From Owenia fusiformis (lineage: Eukaryota; Annelida; Polychaeta; Sabellida; Oweniidae), in assembly GCA_903813345.2 (NCBI GenBank), contig CAIIXF020000002.1, positions 11,492,150 through 11,552,149 on the forward strand: a stretch of 60,000 bases of DNA, given 5' to 3'. The position numbers and the translations under genes were made by a program. Below the pieces are notes generated by a model. That model saw only the letters and a list, made by a program, of their open reading frames with translations, had not been told where the DNA came from and searched no databases. Shown here one piece after another: positions 11,236 through 21,779 of this stretch. Positions within the stretch are counted from its first letter, which is position 1; each line of letters opens with the position of its first letter.

Positions 11236-13099
11236 ATGTCACCACCTACTGTAGTTGCTCACAATATTATGAGTTCAAACTTAAGTCAGATTTGAATTTC
11301 TGAGAACTTGTAAAGTCAAATTTGAACTTCTGAAAAGATGTAGATGATTTTGAAAAAAAAATTTGAAGCAAGTTGAAAACAGACCTTTTTGACCTTTTTT
11401 GTCCTTGAGAAGGTCATTAAAGGTCAAATGTTTGAAATGTTTGTCAAATCTAAAGTCAGATTTGAATTTCTGAGAACATGTAGATGATTTTGAAAAAAAA
11501 AATAGTCAATTTGAAGCAAGTCGAAAAAAGACCTTTTTGACCTTTTTTGACCTTGAGAAGGTCATTGAAGGTCAAATGTCAAATCTAAAGTCAAATCTAA
11601 AGTCATATTTGAATTTCTGAGAACACGTAGATGATTTTGAAAAAAAATTTAGTCAATTTGAAGCAAGATGAAAAAATACCTTTTTGACCTTTTTTGACCT
11701 TGACAAGGTCATTGAAGGTCAAATGTCAAATCTAAAGTCAGATTTGAATTTCTGAGAACATGTAGATGATTTTGAAAAAAAAATTTAGTCAATTTGAAGC
11801 AAGTTGAAAAAAGACCTTTTTGACCTTTCTTTACTTTGAGAAGGTCATTGAAGGTCAAATGTCAAATCTTAAGTCAAATCTAAAGTCAGATTTGAATTTC
11901 TGAGAACACGTAGATGATTTTGAAAATTTTTTTAGTCAATTTGAAGCAAGTTGAAAACATACCTTTTTGACCTTTTTTGACCTTGAGAAGGTCATTGAAG
12001 GTCAAATGTCAAATCTAAAGTCAGATTTGAATTTCTGAGAACATGTAGATGATTTTGAAAAAAAAATTTAGTCAATTTGAAGCAAGTTGAAAAAGACCTT
12101 TTTGACCTTTTTTGACTTTGAGAAGGTCATTGAAGGTCAAATGTCAAATCTTAAGTCAAATCTAAAGTCAGATTTGAATTTCTGAGAACACGTAGATGAT
12201 TTTGAAAATTTTTTTAGTCAATTTGAAGCAAGTTGAAAACAGACCTTTTTGACCTTTTTTGACCTTGAGAAGGTCATTGAAGGTCAAATGTCAAATCTAA
12301 AGTCAGATTTGAATTTCTGAGAACATGTAGATGATTTTGAAAAAAAAATTTAGTCAATTTGAAGCAAGTTGAAAAAGACCTTTTTGACCTTTTTTGACTT
12401 TGAGAAGGTCATTGAAGGTCAAATGTCAAATCTTAAGTCAAATCTTAAGTCAAATCTAAAGTCAGATTTGAATTTCTGAGAACACGTAGATGATTTTGAA
12501 AATTTTTTTTAGTCAATTTGAAGCAAGTTGAAAACAGACCTTTTTGACCTTTTTTTACCTTGAGAAGGTCATTGAAGGTCAAATGTCAAATCTTAAGTCA
12601 AATCTTAAGTCAGATTTGAATTTCTGAGAACACGTAGATGATTTTGAAAAAAAAATTTAGTCAATTTGAAGCAAGTTGAAAACAGACCTTTTTGACCTTT
12701 TTTGACCTTGAGAAGGTCATTGAAGGTCAAATGTCAAATCTAAAGTCAGATTTGAAGGTCAAATGTCAAATCTAAAGTCAGATTTGAATTTCTGAGAACA
12801 TGTAGATGATTTAAAAAAAAAATTTAGTCAATGTGAAGCAAGTTGAAAAAAGACCTTTTTGACCTTGAGAAGGTCATTGAAGGTCAAATGTCAAATCTAG
12901 AGTCAGATTTGAACTTCTGAGAACATGTAGATGATTTAGAAAAAAATTGAAGTCAGTCTAAACAGTATTTGTTAAGTTATAGGAAGTTGTAAGAAATTGT
13001 TACAGACGCCGGACGCCAACCGCCAACCACCAACCGCCGGACGCCGTCGCAAAAAAACGGAGACCATAACAATATGTCACCACTTTTGGTGGTGACATA
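11236..13099. mobile_element. Hairpin-ended element filled with ~150-bp tandem repeats
   Basis: The left end is ATGTCACCACC (11236). The right end is a hairpin, TATGTCACCAC-TTTT-GGTGGTGACATA (13073-13099), which also forms an inverted match with the left end. Inside are about eleven head-to-tail repeats of roughly 150 bp whose landmarks are AGTCAGATTTGAATTTCTGA, CATGTAGATGATTTTGAAA, AATTTGAAGCAAGTTGAAAA and TTGACCTTGAGAAGGTCATT. Next to the right hairpin is a GC-rich stretch of CCGGACGCC and CCAACCGCC words. The design closely parallels the element at 57750-59153. No transposase gene is inside, so it would be non-autonomous. Confidence 0.7.
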
Positions 13100-13320
13100 A
13101 AAACAAAAACCATGCTTCAGGTGTGAGTACCGTAATCTCACACGAAATTCAAAAATTCGGAACAATACTTTGCACTTCTGGCGTCGTGACCAACTATGGA
13201 ACGCTTACCCCCATAATGTTATATATTAAAATGTACCTATTCATATACTGTAGTCATGGGCTTTCAATGTTATAGGGGTTCGATTAATCTACATCAAATT
13301 ATAGGAAATGAGGTTAGTTT

Positions 13321-14174
13321 TCTAGATAGGGTTTGTAGAAAAAACCGGGTACTGGGTAGTAAATCTTCCATGCTGGGTTCAAACTTGGTACCCGGTCGAA
13401 AAAAACGGGTACCCAAAAAACGAAATATACGAATATACAACATAATTAGATCATTAGAAAACGTGTAAGATTTGTTTTGAATTATAAAAATGTATGTTAC
13501 TTCCTTCAAAATTGAGCTAGAAGCTTCAAATAAAAAGCATTTTAAGACTCTTTTCTTCCTCTATCATCATGGTCATATTTCCATTGGTAATGAAGGGGGG
13601 GGGTGCGATCGCACCCCCTCCTGGCTACGCCAATGACATTGTAAGACGATTTGAAAAACAAGACAAATCAATCTTACTCTATTTTCAATACTTCGTATGT
13701 TGGTACATTAATTGTTTTGATTATGATTTAAACCTGTGAATAGCTATCGTTGCTTTAGCAGAGAGGTGACGTGTGTTAATTTAAATGATGCAACGTGTAA
13801 GATTTTGATTATTAATCATAATTTAAGTTATCCCAATTTTCGACAAAATGTCCACTGAATTGTAAATTGTTATGTCTTACAATGTCATAGGCGTAGCCAG
13901 GAGAGGGTGCGATGGTGTGTAGAGGAAGAAAAGAGCCTTAAAATATGCTTTTTATTTGAAGCTTCTAGCTCAATTTTGAAGGATATTACATACATTTTTG
14001 TTAATTCAAAACAAATCTTACACGTTTTCTCATAATCTATTATGTTATATATTTGTATTTTTCGTTTTTTGGGTTCCCGTTTTTTGACCGGGTACCGGGT
14101 ACCAAGTTTGAACTCAGCATGGAGGATTTACTACCCGGCCGGTACCCGTGTTTTTCTACAAACCCTTTCTAGAT
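13321..14174. repeat. Large foldback repeat (arms ~327 and ~301 bp)
   Basis: The left arm 13321-13647 and right arm 13874-14174 are reverse complements with small indels. Outer landmarks are TCTAGATAGGGTTTGTAGAA against TTCTACAAACCCTTTCTAGA. Inner landmarks are CTACGCCAATGACATTGTAA against TTACAATGTCATAGGCGTAG. Each arm includes GGTACCCGG words, AAAACGTGTAAGATTTGTTT and GGCGTAGCCAGG (or its complement), a motif common at ends of invertebrate MITEs. The spacer is about 226 bp and has no gene. Confidence 0.85.
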
Positions 14175-14429
14175 ATCAGCGTTCATTTATTGTAACTAGC
14201 GTTTGCTAATATTTGCTCAGTTCTGAGATGAAGGCCACACGAGTAGTAAAAAGGCCAACGTTGGAACTATTTGTGACCTACATCCCTATTTTTGTAATTA
14301 AAATAAAAGTTCAACCTTTCCCCTTTATTTTGATACCAAACAACAGCATGCTAGGTACTTAAAATTAGGTAAACTTTACTCCTCAAAAGTGCAAAAACTT
14401 AGCTTCTTATAAAATATACTTATCACAAT

Positions 14430-14577
14430 ATAGGGGATTGCAACAATTTCGGAAATTCGCGGAGGTCAAAGCCACATTTGCGGGACTTCGCGGGACATTG
14501 CGGGACACGCGAATTAGCCTAATTTTGATCAAATTCGCGGGATAATCCCGCCATTCGCGGGACACTTGACAGCTCTG
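14430..14577. repeat. Further copy of the GCGGGA-rich repeat
   Basis: Contains TTTGCGGGACTTCGCGGGAC, CAAATTCGCGGGA and a right end GCGGGACACTTGACAG. It matches the family at 10734-11080 in the same orientation, with substitutions. Confidence 0.6.
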
Positions 14578-14670
14578 CACTCCCCTCCATAAGTTTGGCA
14601 ACCTTTTTTCCTCGTTGAACTACGTGTTAAAGCCTCTTTACCTTTGAATTTTTATTTACTTAACCTGCGA

Positions 14671-14977
14671 TCAAGGAGGATTGGCTCCCAGAGTGCAACA
14701 TCGATATTCTGTCCCATATATGGGCATGTCGTGATACAAAATTTGAATTCAAACAGCCACCATTTTGTTCACTTCAGCATTTGAATCGTGAATTTTGGTC
14801 TTGTTTCCGAACGAAAAATTCCAAAACTCAGGAGAAATGATCGAGATATTGGTTCGAATCTTTTGGACTGTTTATTTTGAATTTATAGTTGGTTATAATT
14901 TCAGAAAATAACGACATTTCGACGATTTCATTGTTGGAAAATATCGAGTTTCGATCCTGGGAGCCAATCCTCCTTGA
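14671..14977. mobile_element. 307-bp MITE with 21-bp perfect terminal repeats and 7-bp target duplication
   Basis: The left terminus begins TCAAGGAGGATTGGCTCCCA and its exact complement, one base longer, ends the element at 14977. The element is flanked on both sides by CCTGCGA (14664-14670 and 14978-14984). It has no coding capacity. A 7-bp duplication with TCAAGG termini does not identify a superfamily with certainty; an 8-bp hAT-type duplication with one changed base is possible. Confidence 0.85.
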
Positions 14978-15694
14978 CCTGCGATGGGAATACTTATACT
15001 ATTGATGGAAACGTAATTTGACTTTAATTCCAATACCTCCAAATTTTCTCAATTTTTTTTCTCAATTACAATAGGTCGAAAATTGATGATAAATTTGATG
15101 AATTTTTGAAAATCGACATTCCCATGTTAACCAATGGGAAATGGTAGGTTTGCCGCAAGTCATATGACAGAATATCCATCCATCCGAGTCCTTGCAAAAA
15201 ATACGAGTTAGGCAGGCAATTGAATTTGCTAACTTTATTTAACAAAAAATTGATATGTTTCTTCAGGTTCAACAAAGTTATAGGGCTTTAAAGTCAAAGT
15301 TGTTTTTCAAAAAAACTCTCCCATTGAAATAACACAGGAGGCGAAAAATTATTTTCAAAAATGACTTTGGAGCACTGTAACTTTTATATTCATCAAATAA
15401 ACTAAACACTTAGTCTTTTAAAAAGTTAGACAATTCAATTTTCTATATAAAAATATTTTTTGCTGAATCTTTTACTGAAAAGATATCCTGATTTCTGATT
15501 TGCCCCGAACCCTCCATTTCCCATTGGATTACCTCCCCTTATAATATTCATAATAAGTAAAAAATATAAGACCCTTAATAAAGCTAAATAAGGGTTATGT
15601 ACTGGGAGGTTTTGGATATGCGGTTTATCCAGAGGTAGATGTGCATATCTCACGAGGGATGAACCCAATATCCAAACCGACCGTACATAACTGC

Positions 15695-16090
15695 TTTATC
15701 CTATACCAAGTAGAGTTTTCAGGGGCATATGGCCATTTCAATAGTACAAGGTGTAAAAATAAACAAATCATTCATATGCAAAGTCATTTTATTGCATATC
15801 CACTTTTAAATTTGAAAAAAAATGAAAAAAAATTTTGAAAAAAATGTTGAAAAGAAATTTTGAAAAATAATTTTTGAAAAAATAATTTTTGAAAAAATAT
15901 TGAAATTTCTTTTTTCAATTTTTTTTAAAAATGTGAAGTGAAATTACCGGAAGCGGGAAGATATGCACCGAAGCGGGAGATATAATATGGCGGGAGATAT
16001 GGAGGTTCTGGATATTGAAACCTCAAAATCAAGATAAGGGATATATCTTACCAACTTATCTCCCTAAAACTCTACTTGGCATAGGATAAA
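15695..16090. mobile_element. ~395-bp inverted-repeat element (MITE)
   Basis: The left end TTATCCTATACCAAGTAGAG is mirrored at the right end by CTCTACTTGGCATAGGATAA, and similarity continues into TTTTCAGGG/CCCTAAAA. The interior includes an A/T-rich simple-sequence run (about 15815-15930, AAAAATTTTGAAAAA type) and no gene. A target duplication could not be fixed (TTTA/TAAA is possible). Confidence 0.75.
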
Positions 16091-17171
16091 ATAAGTTATT
16101 CTTTGTGTTAAAAGTCCGAAAATAGGTGGCGCCACAATAGCGAACTTCTAATTTTGACTTAATTCCCGGCCTGATCTACCTCAAATAAATTTTGCTAATT
16201 CCCCTTTATATTTGCAATAGGATATTCTTGGTATTTTGCTTTGTTTTTTCATTAACCCACATTAAAAATATTTTATACCCCTACCCCCATGTTTGAAAAT
16301 GAATAGATGGCGTCACTTTAACTGCCCATACCGAATTCATTTAGCACACATTTTTACTCAAGTTAAGATAATTTACTCTAAAGAGTGTCTGGAACAAAAT
16401 GACACTCTCAAACCCTTTTTACTAGCCGATCACCGAAATTGGAGCTGAGGAAAGTATCATACATGTATCATGTAGTTTTATAAACATTTGATAGGCGGTA
16501 TTGGCGGATCTTATTCGGCAGTAGGTTGAATATAGCCGAGTCGGCTTTCCCCTCGTGTACCATACGGAAATAGATTTTTCAACCCTTTCAAACTGAGTTA
16601 AAAGTTAGAGTTTCGGAAAGGTCACCGAACGAAATATTTTGAATTTTTCAGAAAATGTGCACAACAAATGAAATAGTGGGACCGTAAGTGGTTTGAATTT
16701 AATGTAAATAAAGGAAGTAGTGCGCTCATCATTATGATTTAACCGGCCATGAAAATACACTTTATCTAGTAATTCATCTGATATTTCAAAACGACTGTAC
16801 TCCCGGGGACTATACTTCTTTTATTATTACATTAACATGCACACTAATATCTTGTTGACCTATATTCAGCACTGTATTGATGTATAGGACACTTATTCAA
16901 TCATGTAGTGCAGAGGCCTAGTACATTCACAACCAGGAAGTCAGTATTAGGTGTCTACCAAAATTCATTTGTATCCTACACACCCGCCTACACATCCCTA
17001 CATCTTATCCAAATATGTTACTAAATAATGAAATATAATAGTGAAATCTTTGGTTTTACAAAGTTGTGTGATATTTGATAAGTGTAAAATATGTTTTTGG
17101 AGCATTTTTCTATAGCCATTTTGTAGGGGAATGATAAAAAAATGTACATGTATAAATCTTTAAATTTAAAG
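16091..17171. other. No feature recognised
   Basis: AT-rich sequence without a credible exon, repeat boundary or RNA gene. Confidence 0.4.
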
Positions 17172-17869
17172 TATGACCTGAATCGATTGCAAACATCATA
17201 CAGTAAAACTTGTGTATAGTGAACATTTTTTGCCAAGAAAAAACGTTCACTGTAGGTAGGTGTTCACTAGAGAGAGGGTAATTTATACAGAAGTCAGTGG
17301 ACTATGTGCGTAGGAAGGGTGTCCACTAGGGACAGGTGTTCACTAGAGAGAGGTGTTCACTAAGACAGGTTTCACTGTATTTGCACATTTGATGAGATAA
17401 ACTCTATGTGTCACATTCACGCCTAACCATCGACAATGTACAGTGACAAAATATACGGGTGTACAATTTAGATGTACGTTGTTATATAATGACGATTTTA
17501 AAACACTCCAAGAAGCTAGTGGAAAAATGATTAATGTAAATGTGAATATAATTAACATTTTTCAATTCAATTATGTTGGTGGAATTACCTGGAAAAAACT
17601 AGAACGCTATTCGAGATTATGTTTACGTAATTGAAAGTTAAAAGTCTTGCCAAGATCATGCAAAATAAATCATACATGAGATCCTTCATCATATTCCCCA
17701 AATGAAACTTTTACAACCTACATCACAGTTCAATTCAAATCGTCCTTCAGATCGTTAATATATGACAATGTACATCTAAAACGTACACCCATATATTTAG
17801 CCACTGTACGTTGTCGATGGTTAGACATGGCGTTGTGAGATTTTAAGTTTGCAATCGATTCAGGTCATA
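17172..17869. repeat. Foldback repeat split by a younger MITE
   Basis: TATGACCTGAATCGATTGCA (from 17172) is mirrored by TGCAATCGATTCAGGTCATA (ending 17869). The arms continue through GCCTAACCATCGACAATGTA (from about 17421) against TACGTTGTCGATGGTTAGAC (to about 17825) and through GTACATCTAAA-type text. The left arm is interrupted by the 177-bp TA-flanked element at 17201-17377, while the right arm is not. The right arm therefore shows the pre-insertion state. Confidence 0.8.
17201..17377. mobile_element. 177-bp Tc1/mariner(pogo)-type MITE with TA duplication
   Basis: The left end CAGTAAAACTTGTGTATAGT and right end (complement) CAGTGAAACCTGTCTTAGTG are imperfect terminal repeats, both leading into GAACA. 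TA lies immediately outside each end (17199-17200 and 17378-17379). The interior has several GTTCACTAGAGAGAGG-type words. No transposase frame is present. The insertion sits in the left arm of a foldback repeat. Confidence 0.85.
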
Positions 17870-18296
17870 GTGTATTTTTGGTATTTTTGTGATAATCAAT
17901 GGAAACCAGTGACCTCTATGAGAGCTGGTGATATCCCGTGTTAAGTCAATAGTGCCTAGCCTCACGTAGGTCAATACAACCTTGCTGAACTAAACTACCC
18001 CTATCTCAGACAGTGTGTGACCATCACTTTAATATTTTCAAAAGAATTATATGCCATCCTATTCATCATGTTACACCTAAGAATGGTTCATTTTTACCAT
18101 GAGAGTATTTGCCAATTATCGCACCTCTTCCTTTGATTATCAAGAGGTGATGAAATTAATCGTATGTAATTTATATTGGCCACTAATCAGAAATTCCACA
18201 TCGACTCGCTTCGTACTAGCGTTCGATTACAGCAGCGGTAATTACTCGGCGGTTTTCATTGGTAAGTCTCCGGGGTCAGTCAACAGGCCATCTGAC

Positions 18297-18316
18297 GTCT
18301 AATCACGTGATTAGAC
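18297..18316. other. Perfect 20-bp palindrome containing an E-box
   Basis: GTCTAATCACGTGATTAGAC is fully self-complementary and centred on CACGTG. No gene or element end could be tied to it. It could be a junction of a decayed inverted repeat. Confidence 0.6.
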
Positions 18317-18784
18317 CTCTATGAGTATTCACAATACAAAAAAGAAGAAAGGAGTTGCTGGAATTTCAAAATGTCGATGCGTAAAAACGAAATAATACAA
18401 AATATCATAAAATGCTGTTATTTGCAGCTGTTGTAGACAAAATGAATTCAGAGCACGAACTATAATGTGTGTGCTCGATCTGGATAATTTATTGACTGGA
18501 TAACCATAGTCAGCTTGGAGAAGTAAGAAATGAAAAGACAAAAAACCATGCAGCACAACGACGACACGGATATTTTTCTATGGTTCGTATGGGTATTATG
18601 TTAATGGAAACTGAATACAGTTTGGAACAAAATAAATGACAGGTGGGTTTTCTATCACCATATCCAAACCATATAGTTTTGAAAGCCCTCTACTAGTAGT
18701 CTCAAATATTGTCTAGATAAACATCCCTAAAATTTGTATATTTTACATTTTGTATACTCATCCACTGATGTATGACCTTTTAAG

Positions 18785-19465
18785 GTACAGCTGGAAAGTA
18801 ACATTTTGGTAAAAATTGCTATACCAGCACATGTTATTTTCTGGTACAAAATAAAGTATGAAGACATGTGTCAATTGCCTTGCTTTTTTCAGGAAAGTAT
18901 CATTACATTGTCTTCTTTAAGAATATCTAGTAGGCGTTCAATGGGAACTCCGGGAAATTCCGATATTTCACACTTTCTATTTTTCCAAATTTTCTTTCAA
19001 AGTTTCTAGACATCACAGGAGCTACCATTGACCTGTTTCCAGGTTTACTAAAAGAAGACAGTGTAATGATACTTTCCTGAAAAAAGGAAGGAAATACACA
19101 CATGCCTTCATACTTAATTTTGTACCAGAAAATAACATGTGCAGGTATAGCAATTTTTTACCAAAATGTTACTTTCCAGCTGATGAATTCCCTTATTTTA
19201 CACGGGGATTCCTCACTTCAGAAAATCCATGTGTCATTATTTTTGTTCCAAACTGTATATATAGAAACATCAGGATTGTTTGTGGAAACGTTGTACATGA
19301 AACTTTGACTACATTCTGTCAGGTACAGCTGGTAAATTAACATTGTGTTAAAAATTGCTATACTGCACATGTTATTTTCTGGTACAAAATAAAATATGAA
19401 GGCATGTGTTAATTTCCTTGCTTTTTCAAGAAAGTATCACAACATTGTCTTATTTTAGTATATCT
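18785..19465. repeat. Three copies of one ~135-bp sequence in + / - / + order
   Basis: Copy 1 (18785-18920, +) includes AAAATTGCTATACCAGCACA, ATGTTATTTTCTGGTACAAA and AGGAAAGTATCATTACATTG. Copy 2 (about 19050-19184) is its reverse complement (CAATGTAATGATAC-like start, TTTCCAGCTG end). Copy 3 (19322-19465, +) again starts GTACAGCTGG. Copies 1 and 2 can fold into a hairpin, as can copies 2 and 3. Confidence 0.75.
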
Positions 19466-19856
19466 GGTAAAAGGAAATTCTGATATTTCACACTTATTTT
19501 TTTCTAAATTTTCTTTCAAAGTTGCAGTAAATGTAAATGTTAAAAGTTACTTGGAATTTAGAAAATACATTTAAGCAATCAAAGGACCATATTGAAACAG
19601 TTTATGTAAAAATAGAAACATTTATATTTTTCCTAACATTTGCATATTTTAGTTTCTTTTGTAGCTTAGCTAGCATATCCATCTGTTTCCTCTTATGTTT
19701 TGGTGCTTCTTTGCCATGTTATGTTCGGAAAAATTAACATGGCTGAAACTCCTTAAATTACCAGAGGCCAGAGCTTTGGTGCACATTATACATATTTATT
19801 TACGAGAGTCAATGAAAGGAATGGCTCGGCATTCCCTCCTCCGCTTGTATTGGAAG

Positions 19857-20058
19857 TAGAGGTGTGCACCGATGGCACATTACTTAATCGATCAACAAAA
19901 CATATTAGTCGATTAATCATTGGTTAATCGACCCCAACATACACTGTAAACTGATGAATTATGCAACGATATCTGACACAAACTTGATTTTTCGGCAACT
20001 TTCTTGAGGGCGATAAATCGATAATTCGATATTTACTTTTTTCGTTATCACACATTTC
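19857..20058. mobile_element. ~202-bp hAT-like insertion with 8-bp target duplication
   Basis: The insert begins TAGAGGTGTGCACCGATGGC and is flanked by ATTGGAAG on both sides (19849-19856 and 20059-20066). Units 2-10 have an uninterrupted ATTGGAAGTGACTCGACC at the same place and so serve as empty-site controls. CGATTAATCAT-type words inside and an 8-bp duplication are usual for hAT-derived MITEs. The terminal repeats are poorly matched, so the class is likely rather than certain. Confidence 0.7.
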
Positions 20059-20122
20059 ATTGGAAGGGACTCGACCAAGTTGCATCCTTGAATTTTTCAT
20101 TTTCTTATCTTGTATCTTCCAG

Positions 20123-20261
20123 GTACAACTATGAGAAAGAACACACCAAGTTAAGGCGACAACTGGATCAGTTTTTCAACAACTTTGAGCCATCAGGTCC
20201 AGTCCACGTAAACAGTATCATGGGCGAGAGGTGTTCGTGTTCCTGTCACCAAAGCACCAAA
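20123..20261 (+). CDS. Exon A of an unidentified gene (unit 1, intact copy)
   Basis: The exon lies between a pyrimidine-rich acceptor (TTGTATCTTCCAG) and a consensus donor (AAA|GTAAGT). After one base completing a split codon it encodes 46 residues that include YEKEHTKLRRQLDQFFNNF, a charged probably helical stretch, then a small Cys cluster CSCSCH, ending STK at phase 0. I do not recognise the family. Units 2-10 carry an 8-bp net insertion here (GAGAGATGCAGCAAAC in place of GAAAGAAC), which shifts the frame into TAG. Unit 1 is therefore the only copy that can code through this exon. Splice sites are inferred. Confidence 0.45.
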
Positions 20262-20315
20262 GTAAGTACTTTTTTCTATTCAATTATTACAACAGTTTAG
20301 TTCCTCTGTTTTCAG

Positions 20316-20401
20316 GTTCCCTTTCAGCTTGGAGATGAGGAGCCCGATGACCAACGACACAACCGAGACAACAGCTACGTTCCTGCGTTCCTGCTACCTA
20401 A
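20316..20401 (+). CDS. Exon B of the same unidentified gene (unit 1)
   Basis: Acceptor CTGTTTTCAG, then 28 codons in the frame left by exon A (phase 0). The product is acidic and polar and includes GDEEPDDQRHNRDNS, ending PAFLLP plus two bases of a split codon before GTTAAGT. The frame is open in all the units. Unit 1 has Tyr where the other units have Cys after NS. No known domain was recognised. Confidence 0.45.
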
Positions 20402-20753
20402 GTTAAGTATTCCTTCCTGGTTTTGCATAGGGATGGGGGGCGCCTCCCAGTTTGATATTTACTTGTGGACTTTTGTTGGCCAACCCATATTTTTGGAGGA
20501 GAAACCTGGACTCTAAGGTAAAGTGGGAGGGGGGTGGTTGGGTTTCCGGGGGGATAGATTTCATGTTTCAAAATCAAAAATATGGAAGTCTACTGGTTTA
20601 TATCAAATTGGGAGAAATAAATCTTATCTTTTGTAATATTCTGTAAATTTTTAGTAGTGTAGTGTAAAGTATAGTGTAAAGTTTTATTTAAAGTTTTTAT
20701 GTAAAGTTTTATGTTAAATAACAACTACTACAACATGTTTTATCTATTTGTAG

Positions 20754-20821
20754 CACAGATGGTGAAGTCCCTGCGAAAAGACGGTCCTGTTGGAATCACA
20801 TTTTTTCCACGAGGGGACTAG
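20754..20821 (+). CDS. Exon C of the same unidentified gene (unit 1)
   Basis: The acceptor is TATTTGTAG. The first base completes an Asn codon with exon B, and 22 codons follow, including TDGEVPAKRRSCWNHIFSTR. The exon closes one base into a codon before GTCAAG, a weak donor. Three successive exons with matching phases argue that this was a real gene. This exon and about 100 bp of the next intron are the source of the ~162-bp minisatellite in units 2-10, whose extra copies carry in-frame stops. Confidence 0.4.
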
Positions 20822-20939
20822 GTCAAGTTTCCAGGACTTACAGTAGATGTCGCTTTTGACCAGTTTTTATCTCTTGCAATCAGTTGCATCCCATTAGCAG
20901 GGGGCTGCTCCCAGTACTATTCCAGTTTTTCTTGGGGGG

Positions 20940-21240
20940 AAGTCAAACAACCAGACAACCAACCAGACAACCAACCAACTTACCGAACATCCAACCGACC
21001 AACCAATGACCCAATAGGCTTAATCTATTAACTAACTTACTTACTAACCAACCAACTAACCAACCAGACAACCACCAGACCACCCAATAGGTTAAAACTA
21101 ACCAACCAACTAACTAATTAATCAACAAACTAATCAACACTCCATCCAACGAACCAAACAACCAACGAACCAGACAAGCAACGAACCAAACAACCAACGA
21201 ACCAGACAAGCAACGAACCAGACAAGCAACGAACCATATG
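20940..21240. repeat. Degenerate CAAC/CCAA-rich tract (unit 1 example)
   Basis: Purine-poor-strand words such as ACAACCAACCAGACAACC run for about 300 bp. Every unit has an equivalent tract (e.g. 23926-24200, 27117-27375, 30437-30710). Minus-strand open frames rich in Trp-Leu-Val-Gly come from this repeat and are not genes. Confidence 0.85.
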
Positions 21241-21263
21241 ACCAAGATCATGGATCTAGTGCT

Positions 21264-21350
21264 TAGTATTGTATTGTATTGTATTGTATTGTATTGTATT
21301 GTATAGTTTTGTATTGTTTTGTTTTGTATTGTATTGTATTTCGTTGACCA
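21264..21350. repeat. TATTG pentanucleotide microsatellite (unit 1 example)
   Basis: Runs of GTATT/TTGTA with occasional TTTTG interruptions. Copy number differs between units; it is longest in unit 3 (about 27409-27470) and short in units 2, 4 and 5. Confidence 0.9.
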
Positions 21351-21566
21351 GTACTTACTCAGTAATGATTCAATTTTAAAGTTGACTTCAAGTACTACTC
21401 CAGATCTAAATTTTGAAGGTCTGAAGTCTTGTGTTCATTTTAGCTACAGTTGTAGATTGAAGGGTCTTTTCTTTTGGGTTTTCATGTTAAAATTGTGGGC
21501 TTAGTTTCGGGGTTTCTTTCTTTTTAATTGAACCATCGCTGATCTTTTCCTTAAATGTACTTTCAG

Positions 21567-21779
21567 GTGCAGTCCTCTTGCCTTGGAGAGAACAGAAAGA
21601 AACCACAAAGGGCAAACCACAGATAATCTACAATTTGTGCTACCTACCTGCAGCATTTGTGATCTACATACCTCTTTCCTTGGAGAGAACAAAAAGAAAC
21701 ACAAAAGGAAAACCACAGAGAATCTGCAATTTGTGCTACCTATGTGCAGCATTTATATCTACATACCATCTTGTTAAAG
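21567..21779 (+). pseudogene. Exon D, doubled form (unit 1 example; same in units 2-9)
   Basis: After the acceptor TACTTTCAG, a ~97-bp block beginning CCTTGGAGAGAACA occurs twice before the donor-like AAAG|GTACTG. In the frame set by exon C, units 2-9 meet a TGA at the end of the first block. Unit 1 also has a one-base insertion (AGAAACCACA). The +3 frame stays open for up to 128 codons, but it runs through the donor and is not phase-compatible with exon C, so I do not call it a protein. Confidence 0.5.

Noticed and set aside
11236-13099. Regular repeats resembling a CRISPR array
   Set aside because: Units are ~150 bp head-to-tail without unique spacers, in animal DNA. This is a satellite.
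18099-18302. 67-codon plus-strand frame
   Set aside because: It ends at the 20-bp palindrome, shows no domain similarity and lies in repeat-rich DNA.
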